A DNA stretch of 64,000 nucleotides from Paraburkholderia caffeinitolerans (lineage in GTDB: Bacteria > Pseudomonadota > Gammaproteobacteria > Burkholderiales > Burkholderiaceae): NCBI RefSeq assembly GCF_902859945.1, contig NZ_CADIKL010000007.1, forward strand, positions 124,001-188,000. The letters run 5' to 3'. A program made the position numbers and the translations under genes. Numbering within the stretch: the first letter of the stretch is position 1; each line of letters opens with the position of its first letter. The notes under the pieces were generated by a model. That model saw nothing but the letters and a program-made list of their open reading frames with translations, had not been told where the DNA came from and made no database searches. This document shows, piece by piece, positions 57,836-64,000 of this stretch.

Positions 57836-59158
57836 ATGAAAGCCGCCCCATCCCCACAGGCGGACGCCGTACCAGACAGCCGCGCCTGGCGCGTGCTTGG
57901 CTCGAGCACATTCGCGTTCACGATCTGCTTTGCCGTCTGGATGATGTTCGCGATCCTGGGCATCCCCCTCAAGCAGCAGCTTCATCTCACCGACACCGAA
58001 TTCGGCCTTGTCGCCGCGATGCCGGTGCTCACCGGATCGCTCGCCCGCGTGCCGCTCGGAATCTGGACGGACCGCTTTGGCGGCCGCATCGTCTTCTTCC
58101 TCACCATGATCGCCACGGTCGTGCCGATCTGGCTCGTGACCTACGCGACGCAACTGTGGCAATTCCTAGTGCTCGGTCTTTTCGTGGGTTTCGCGGGGGC
58201 TTCGTTCTCTGTCGGCACGCCCTACGTCGCGCGCTGGTTCCCGAAGTCGCGCCAAGGCTTCGCCATGGGCATCTTCGGCGCAGGTAACTCGGGCGCGGCG
58301 CTCAACAAGTTCGTCGCGCCGGTGCTGATCATCGCCGCGGGTTCATGGACCATCGTGCCGAAGGTCTACTCGGTTGCGATGCTCGTTACTGCGCTGCTGT
58401 TCTGGGTGTTCTCGGCAAGCAATCCCGCGCATCGCGTCACGACTTCGACCAGTGTGGCGAGCCAGATGCGCGTGCTCGCCGACCCGCGCGTGCTGCGTTA
58501 TTCCCAGTACTACTCGGTGGTGTTCGGCGGCTACGTGGGCCTTTCGCTGTGGATGCCGCAGTACTACGTGAACCAGTACGGCTTCGGCATCGAGCAGGCG
58601 GCTTTCCTCGCGGCGTGCTTCTCGCTGCCCGGCGGCGTGCTGCGCGCGATCGGCGGCTGGCTCTCCGACCGCTACGGCGCGTATCGCACCACGTGGGCCG
58701 TGATGTGGGTCGCGCTCGGCTGCTTCTTCTTGCTGAGCTATCCGCCGACCGACTTCGTGATTCACAGCGCGCATGGCCCGCTTAGCCTGCATATCAGCAC
58801 CGGTCCGGTGTTCTACACGGTGCTCATGTTCATCGTGGGTATTGCGATGGCGGTGGGCAAGGCCTCGGTCTTCAAGTTCATCGGCGACGAGTACACCGAC
58901 AACATCGGCGCGGTTTCCGGTGTCGTAGGCCTTGCCGGCGGTCTCGCGGGCTTCATCCTGCCGATCCTGTTCGGCCTGCTGGTGGACCTCACCGGCGTGC
59001 GGACCACCTGCTTCATGCTGATGTTCGGTGCCACCGTGGTCAGCCTGCTCTTCATGCACTTCTCGTTCCGCCCGGAGGCGGTCGCGCATGGCCGCGCGGT
59101 GCTGCAGCGCAAGGAGCAAAGCGAGATTGCCACGTTAAAAGAAACTTCGCATCACTAA
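57836..59158 (+). CDS. narK1: Nitrate/nitrite transporter, NarK1 type
   Basis: A 440-residue MFS protein with 12 helices. The nitrate signature appears as FVGFAGASFSVGTPYVARWF and GIFGAGNSGAALNKFVAPVL, with conserved arginines (VPLGIWTDRFGGRI). NarK1-type carriers bring nitrate in with protons to start respiration. ATG 57836 has AAGGAAAC upstream. It heads the nar block and is 60 bp before narK2. Confidence 0.9.
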   Translation: MKAAPSPQADAVPDSRAWRVLGSSTFAFTICFAVWMMFAILGIPLKQQLHLTDTEFGLVAAMPVLTGSLARVPLGIWTDRFGGRIVFFLTMIATVVPIWLVTYATQLWQFLVLGLFVGFAGASFSVGTPYVARWFPKSRQGFAMGIFGAGNSGAALNKFVAPVLIIAAGSWTIVPKVYSVAMLVTALLFWVFSASNPAHRVTTSTSVASQMRVLADPRVLRYSQYYSVVFGGYVGLSLWMPQYYVNQYGFGIEQAAFLAACFSLPGGVLRAIGGWLSDRYGAYRTTWAVMWVALGCFFLLSYPPTDFVIHSAHGPLSLHISTGPVFYTVLMFIVGIAMAVGKASVFKFIGDEYTDNIGAVSGVVGLAGGLAGFILPILFGLLVDLTGVRTTCFMLMFGATVVSLLFMHFSFRPEAVAHGRAVLQRKEQSEIATLKETSHH

Positions 59159-59218
59159 TGGATCAACCCGGCTGAATTCCTGCGCCGCGTGGGCGGCGCC
59201 TACTGTAAGAGCACAACC

Positions 59219-60613
59219 ATGTCCAAATATCTTCTGACCAAGTGGGAGCCCGAGAACGCCAAGTTCTGGGAAGCATCCGGCGAGCAGATCGCCACCCGTA
59301 ACCTCTGGATCTCGATTCCCGCGCTGATGCTGGCGTTCGTCGTGTGGTCGCTGTGGAGCGTTACGGTCGTTAATCTCGACAAGGGCGGTTTCCACTTCAC
59401 CAAGAACGAGCTGTTCTGGCTCACGGCGCTGCCGGCGCTCTCGGGCGCCACGCTGCGCATCTTTTATTCGTTCCTCGTGCCGATCTTCGGCGGCCGCCGC
59501 TTCACCGCGATCTCCACGGCGAGCCTGCTGGTTCCGGCCATCGGCATGGGCTTCGCGCTGCGTGACCCGTCCACGTCGTATAACACGCTGCTCGTGCTCG
59601 CACTCCTGTGCGGCTTTGGCGGCGCGAACTTCAGCTCGTCAATGGCGAACATCAGCTTCTTCTTCCCGAAGGCGCGCAAGGGTTTCGCCACGGGCCTGAA
59701 TGCGGGCATTGGCAACCTTGGGGTCTCGGTCGTGCAGTTCGTCACGCCCATCGTGATCACGACGGCTGTGTTCGCGGGCCTGCTCGGCGACGGCCAGACG
59801 TATGTGAAGGACGGCGTCGAACAGAGCATCTGGCTGCAAAACGCGGGCTTCGTCTGGGTGCCGCTCATTATCGTTTCGTCGCTCGCCGCGTGGTTCGGCA
59901 TGAACGACATCGCCGATGCGAAGGCCTCGTTCAGCGAGCAGGCCGTGATCTTCCGCCGTGCGCACAACTGGATCATGTGCTTCCTCTATGTCGGCACGTT
60001 CGGTTCGTTCATCGGCTTCTCGGCGGGTCTCGCGCTCTTGACCAAGGCTGAATTCCCGGCGATCAACCCGACCGCATGGGCGTTCCTCGGGCCGCTCGCC
60101 GGTGCGCTCACGCGTCCAGTCGGCGGCTGGATCTCGGACAAGATGGGCGGCGCGCGCGTGACGCTCTGGACCTTCGTGGCGATGATCGCGGCAGTCGTGG
60201 GCGTGATCGCCTTCCTGCCGGGCGGCGCGCTGGGAGGCGCAGAGGGCAGCTTCGCTGGCTTCCTCGCGATGTTCGTGGTGCTGTTCGCACTGACCGGAAT
60301 CGGCAATGGCTCGACCTTCCGCATGATTCCCGTGATCTTCCTCACGCAACATCAGCGTGCGGCCGAGGGCAAGGGTGCCCCGGCGCAGCACAGCGCGCTT
60401 GCGGAAGCGAGCAAGGAATCGGCTGCAGTGCTCGGCTTCGCCGGCGCGATGGGCGCATATGGCGGCTTCTTCATCCCGAAGAGCTTCGGCACTTCGCTCG
60501 ACATAACCGGATCGCCCGTGATGGCGCTGGTGTGCTTCATCGGCTTTTACGTGGTGTGCGCACTCGTGACGTGGTTCTTCTACGCACGCCGCAACGCCTC
60601 GATGCCGTGCTGA
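59219..60613 (+). CDS. narK2: Nitrate/nitrite antiporter, NarK2 type
   Basis: A 464-residue MFS protein. FGGANFSSSMANISFFFPKA and GLNAGIGNLGVSVVQFVTPI are the paired nitrate signatures; KGGFHFTKNELFWLTALPAL is typical of NarK2. It exchanges nitrate in for nitrite out. ATG 59219 (MSKYLLTKWEP) is the start. Two NarK proteins before narG is the arrangement known from Pseudomonas and Burkholderia. Confidence 0.92.
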   Translation: MSKYLLTKWEPENAKFWEASGEQIATRNLWISIPALMLAFVVWSLWSVTVVNLDKGGFHFTKNELFWLTALPALSGATLRIFYSFLVPIFGGRRFTAISTASLLVPAIGMGFALRDPSTSYNTLLVLALLCGFGGANFSSSMANISFFFPKARKGFATGLNAGIGNLGVSVVQFVTPIVITTAVFAGLLGDGQTYVKDGVEQSIWLQNAGFVWVPLIIVSSLAAWFGMNDIADAKASFSEQAVIFRRAHNWIMCFLYVGTFGSFIGFSAGLALLTKAEFPAINPTAWAFLGPLAGALTRPVGGWISDKMGGARVTLWTFVAMIAAVVGVIAFLPGGALGGAEGSFAGFLAMFVVLFALTGIGNGSTFRMIPVIFLTQHQRAAEGKGAPAQHSALAEASKESAAVLGFAGAMGAYGGFFIPKSFGTSLDITGSPVMALVCFIGFYVVCALVTWFFYARRNASMPC

Positions 60614-60628
60614 GGCCACTGGTCGAAC

Positions 60629-60644
60629 TAGTCCTTTAGGAGTA
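60629..60644. promoter_or_regulatory. NarL-like 7-2-7 site upstream of narG
   Basis: TAGTCCT-TT-AGGAGTA: the right arm matches the inverted heptamer 7 of 7, the left 6 of 7. It shares the TCCTTWAGG core with the site before narK1 and lies 210 bp before narG. A hairpin GGGCAGG-N6-CCTGCCC (60701-60720) without a T-run follows. Confidence 0.6.
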
Positions 60645-60854
60645 GTTGGGTGCGAGGGGCCTACTCCCGATGCGCCTCGCGCACTCTCCCCCTGATGAAT
60701 GGGCAGGCAAGCGCCTGCCCGGCATACTCAAAAGTGATTTTCTAAAACCGACGGCCTGCTCGCGGTACGCAAAAACGGCACGCTCAAGAGGTGCAAGCGG
60801 CGCGAAACAGCAGGCGCAGTCGATGACAAAACATCAGCAGTCCCGGAGCATCGT

Positions 60855-63800
60855 ATGAGTTACTTTCTGGACCGGTTGAAGTTCATGTCGCGTGTGAAGT
60901 CGACCTTTTCCAATGGTCACGGCGCGGTGGTGAACGAAGACCGCAAGTGGGAAGACGGCTATCGCAGCCGCTGGCAGCACGACAAGATTGTGCGCTCGAC
61001 CCACGGTGTGAACTGCACGGGCTCGTGCTCGTGGAAGGTCTACGTGAAGAATGGCCTGATCACGTGGGAAACGCAGCAGACCGACTACCCGCGCACGCGC
61101 GCCGATTTGCCCAATCATGAGCCGCGCGGGTGTCCGCGTGGCGCCTCGTACAGCTGGTACGTCTATTCGGCGCAGCGCGTGAAATATCCGATGATTCGCG
61201 GCCGCCTGATGGACATGTGGCGCGATGCGCGCCGCACGCTCGATCCGGTCAAGGCGTGGGCCTCGATTGTCGAAAATCCCGAGAAGGCGGCGCGCTACAA
61301 GCGTGCGCGCGGCCAGGGCGGCTTCGTGCGCGCCGACTGGGATACGGCCACCGAGATGATCGCCGCGGCCAACGCCTATACCGTGGGCGAGTACGGCCCT
61401 GACCGCGTGGTTGGCTTCTCGCCGATTCCCGCCATGTCGATGGTCTCGTACGCGGCGGGCGCGCGCTACCTGAGCCTGATCGGCGGCGCGTGTCTTTCGT
61501 TCTACGATTGGTATTGCGATTTGCCGCCGTCCTCGCCGCAGGTCTGGGGCGAGCAGACCGACGTGCCCGAATCGGCCGACTGGTACAACTCCACGTACTT
61601 GATGGTGTGGGGTTCGAACGTGCCGCAAACGCGCACGCCCGACGCCCACTTCTACACCGAGGTCCGCTACAAGGGCACCAAGACGGTAGCGGTTTCGTCG
61701 GACTTCGGCGAGATGGTGAAGTTCGGCGACATCTGGCTCGCGCCGAAGCAGGGCACCGATGCGGCGCTTGCGCTCGCGATGGGTCACGTGGTGCTCAAGG
61801 AATTCCACGCGAATGGCAAATCTGCGTATTTCCGCGATTACGTGAAGCAGTACACCGACATGCCGTTGCTCGTCACGCTTAGCCGACGCGATGGTGCCGT
61901 GGTGCCGGACCAGTTCCTGCGCGCCTCGCAGCTCGCCGGCAATCTCGACGAAGCGAACAATCCGCAATGGAAGACGCTGGCGATCGATGAGGCTACGGGC
62001 GACATCGTCGCGCCGAACGGCTCGATCGGCTTCCGTTGGGGCGAAGGCGAGCACGACGACGGCAAGAAGGTGGGCCGCTGGAACCTCGAAATGAAGGATG
62101 GCGGCAGCGGCCGCGAGATCGATCCGCGCCTCTCGCTGATCGATCAGCATGACGAAGTGGTCGAAGTGAGCTTCCCGTACTTCGGCGGCGAACATGGTGC
62201 GCTGCTCGCGCGCCGCGTGCCCGCGAAGCGTGTGGCGCTCGGGGATGGCACGAGCGCACTGGTTGCGACCGTGTACGACCTGCAGATGGCCAACTATGGC
62301 GTCGACCAGGGCCTCGGCGGCCCGAACGTGGCGTCCTCCTACGATGACGACGTGCCCTGCACGCCCGCGTGGCAGGAGAAGCACACCACGGTGCCGCGCA
62401 AGCTCGTGATCCAGGTGGCGCGCGAGTTCGCCGATAACGCTGATCGCACGCATGGCAAGAGCATGGTGATCGTGGGTGCCGCCCTCAATCACTGGTACCA
62501 CAACGACATGATTTACCGCGGCATTATCAATCTGCTGATGATGTGCGGCTGTATTGGCCAAAGCGGCGGCGGCTGGGCGCACTACGTGGGGCAGGAAAAG
62601 CTGCGTCCGCAATTCGGCTGGGCGCCGCTCGCGTTCGCGCTCGACTGGCAGCGCCCGCCGCGCCAGATGAACGGCACGTCGTTCTTCTACAACCACACGA
62701 GCCAGTGGCGCCACGAAAAAGTCGAGCTCGACGAAATCCTCGGGCCGGGCGCCGATCGCAAGCGCTACAAGAACCTCTCGATGCTCGACCTCAACGCGAA
62801 GTCCGAGCGCATGGGCTGGCTGCCTTCCGCGCCGCAGCTTGGCGCAAACCCGCTCGACGTGGTGGACGCCGCCAAGCGCGCGGGCGTGTCGCCGGTGGAG
62901 TACACGGTCGAGAAGCTGAAGTCCGGCGAATTGAGCTTCGCCTGCGACGATCCTGACAATCCGGTGAACTTCCCGCGCAACATGTTCGTGTGGCGCTCGA
63001 ATATTCTCGGTAGCTCGGGCAAGGGTCACGAGTACTTCCTGAAGTACCTGCTCGGCACGCAGAACGCGCTCTTCGGCGACGAAGCCGACGCGATCAAGCC
63101 ATCCGAAGTGAAGGTGCGCGAGGCGGCCGAGGGCAAGCTCGATCTGCTCACGGTGCTCGACTTCCGCATGAGCACCACGTGCCTGTACGGCGACATCGTG
63201 CTGCCGACGGCCACGTTCTACGAGAAGGACGACCTCAACACGTCCGACATGCATCCGTTCATCCACCCGCTTTCCGAGGCTGTGCAGCCGCTGTGGGAAA
63301 GCAAGACCGACTGGGAGATCTACAAGGCGATCGCCAAGAAGTTCTCGGAGATCGGCGGTGAGCACCTCGGCACGCGTACCGACCTCGTTTGCACGCCGCT
63401 GATGCACGACACACCGGGCGAACTCGGCCAGGCGTTCGAACCGAAGGACTGGCGCCTCGGCGAATGCGATTTGATTCCGGGCAAGACCGCGCCCTCGATG
63501 ACGGTGGTGGAGCGCGACTACCGTGAGATCTACAACAAGTTCACCTCGGTCGGACCGCTGCTCGACAAGCTCGGCAACGGCGGCAAGGGCATCAACTGGA
63601 ACACCCAGCATGAAGTGGGCGAGCTCGCTCACCTCACGGGCACCCATGGCGAAGCGAGGTCAGGCGTGTCGGCAGGACGCCCGCGCCTCGAGACCGCCAT
63701 CGATGCGGCCGAGATGATTCTCACCTTCGCGCCCGAAACCAACGGTCACGTCGCGGTGAAGGCGTGGGACGCGCTCTCGAAGATCACGGGCCGCGACCAC

Positions 63801-64000
63801 ACGCACCTGGCCGAAGGCCGCGAGCACGACAAGATCCGCTTCCGCGATGTGCAAGCGCAGCCGCGCAAGATCATCTCCGCACCCACGTGGTCGGGTCTCG
63901 AATCGGAAGAGGTGAGCTACAACGCCGGCTACACGAACGTACACGAGCTGATTCCATGGCGCACGCTCACGGGTCGCCAGCAGTTCTATCAGGATCACCG
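60855..64000 (+). CDS. narG: Respiratory nitrate reductase alpha subunit, 3' end outside window
   Basis: The first 1048 residues of a NarG of about 1240. The frame is open without interruption. MSYFLDRLKFMSRVKSTFSN is a typical NarG start, and HGVNCTGSCSW gives the ligands of the FS0 iron-sulfur cluster (His50, Cys54, Cys58) with CPRGASYSWY further on. YNSTYLMVWGSNVPQTRTPD holds the molybdenum-ligand aspartate region. It reduces nitrate with electrons from quinol via NarH and NarI, whose genes should follow. ATG 60855 has GGAG seven bases upstream. Confidence 0.97.
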   Translation, partial: MSYFLDRLKFMSRVKSTFSNGHGAVVNEDRKWEDGYRSRWQHDKIVRSTHGVNCTGSCSWKVYVKNGLITWETQQTDYPRTRADLPNHEPRGCPRGASYSWYVYSAQRVKYPMIRGRLMDMWRDARRTLDPVKAWASIVENPEKAARYKRARGQGGFVRADWDTATEMIAAANAYTVGEYGPDRVVGFSPIPAMSMVSYAAGARYLSLIGGACLSFYDWYCDLPPSSPQVWGEQTDVPESADWYNSTYLMVWGSNVPQTRTPDAHFYTEVRYKGTKTVAVSSDFGEMVKFGDIWLAPKQGTDAALALAMGHVVLKEFHANGKSAYFRDYVKQYTDMPLLVTLSRRDGAVVPDQFLRASQLAGNLDEANNPQWKTLAIDEATGDIVAPNGSIGFRWGEGEHDDGKKVGRWNLEMKDGGSGREIDPRLSLIDQHDEVVEVSFPYFGGEHGALLARRVPAKRVALGDGTSALVATVYDLQMANYGVDQGLGGPNVASSYDDDVPCTPAWQEKHTTVPRKLVIQVAREFADNADRTHGKSMVIVGAALNHWYHNDMIYRGIINLLMMCGCIGQSGGGWAHYVGQEKLRPQFGWAPLAFALDWQRPPRQMNGTSFFYNHTSQWRHEKVELDEILGPGADRKRYKNLSMLDLNAKSERMGWLPSAPQLGANPLDVVDAAKRAGVSPVEYTVEKLKSGELSFACDDPDNPVNFPRNMFVWRSNILGSSGKGHEYFLKYLLGTQNALFGDEADAIKPSEVKVREAAEGKLDLLTVLDFRMSTTCLYGDIVLPTATFYEKDDLNTSDMHPFIHPLSEAVQPLWESKTDWEIYKAIAKKFSEIGGEHLGTRTDLVCTPLMHDTPGELGQAFEPKDWRLGECDLIPGKTAPSMTVVERDYREIYNKFTSVGPLLDKLGNGGKGINWNTQHEVGELAHLTGTHGEARSGVSAGRPRLETAIDAAEMILTFAPETNGHVAVKAWDALSKITGRDHTHLAEGREHDKIRFRDVQAQPRKIISAPTWSGLESEEVSYNAGYTNVHELIPWRTLTGRQQFYQDH

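Noticed and set aside
60834..63647. A 937-codon leftward open frame antisense to narG
   Set aside because: NarG motifs and length are complete on the plus strand; the antisense product has no recognisable domain.

Overview
The window is chromosomal DNA of a high-GC beta-proteobacterium of the Burkholderia group (Burkholderia, Paraburkholderia or Caballeronia; the sequence alone does not fix the genus). The support is the gene order coxB-coxA-ctaG-coxC-SURF1-ctaA-ctaB-SCO, the run TPR-lolB-ispE-tRNA-Gln-prs-rplY-pth, a LOS/RpoN/PTS-Ntr run with hprK, and the strong G/C third-position bias. Almost everything is core genome. I see no insertion sequence, prophage, CRISPR array, integron or rRNA operon.

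Layout. 1-2.8 kb: end of a macrodomain gene, trmL, comF and bioC. 3.0-13.8 kb: aa3-type cytochrome c oxidase and its assembly factors, read rightward from a promoter near 2.9 kb; one small membrane-protein gene (9.3 kb) points the other way. 14.0-14.8 kb: an orphan methionine-type binding protein. 15.1-22.8 kb: an N-acetylglucosamine locus (GntR regulator, nagA, NagB-II deaminase, EIIA-HPr-EI fusion, EIICB transporter). 22.9-24.0 kb: rpoH behind a perfect CIRCE operator. 24.4-28.1 kb: an NTF2-like protein, leuA with an unusual regulatory leader, and ybiB. 28.4-33.0 kb: FAH-family hydrolase, maleylacetoacetate isomerase, ftsY, rsmD, coaD and a ferredoxin. 33.0-40.4 kb: leftward hisC, pth, rplY, prs, tRNA-Gln, ispE, lolB and a TPR gene. 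40.5-43.1 kb: mutM, mutY and a Lon-N-domain protein. 43.2-52.1 kb: leftward kdsD-kdsC-lptC-lptA-lptB-rpoN-hpf-ptsN-hprK-rapZ, joining LPS core synthesis and export to sigma-54 and nitrogen-PTS signalling. 52.4-57.6 kb: cation/proton antiporter, apt, LysE exporter, Nudix protein and purU. 57.8 kb to the end: nitrate respiration (two NarK transporters and narG, cut by the window edge).

How the parts work together. The cox block supplies the catalytic subunits, copper chaperones (Cox11/CtaG, SCO), SURF1 and the heme A pathway (CtaB, then CtaA) for one terminal oxidase; the nar block provides anaerobic respiration. The nag block imports and phosphorylates GlcNAc, then deacetylates and deaminates it to fructose-6-phosphate under a local GntR regulator.

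The most interesting non-coding findings are (a) the leuA 5' region: a 23-codon leader ORF with five CTA leucine codons, whose ATG falls at the predicted transcription start, preceded by a 14-bp palindrome and tandem repeats, and followed by a small ORF that overlaps leuA; (b) CIRCE overlapping the rpoH promoter; (c) paired NarL-like 7-2-7 sites before narK1 and narG; (d) the nagR promoter with TGGT repeats inside it. Protein-level oddities include an OmpA-like tail on CoxB and a second, cysteine-less EIIB domain on the GlcNAc transporter.
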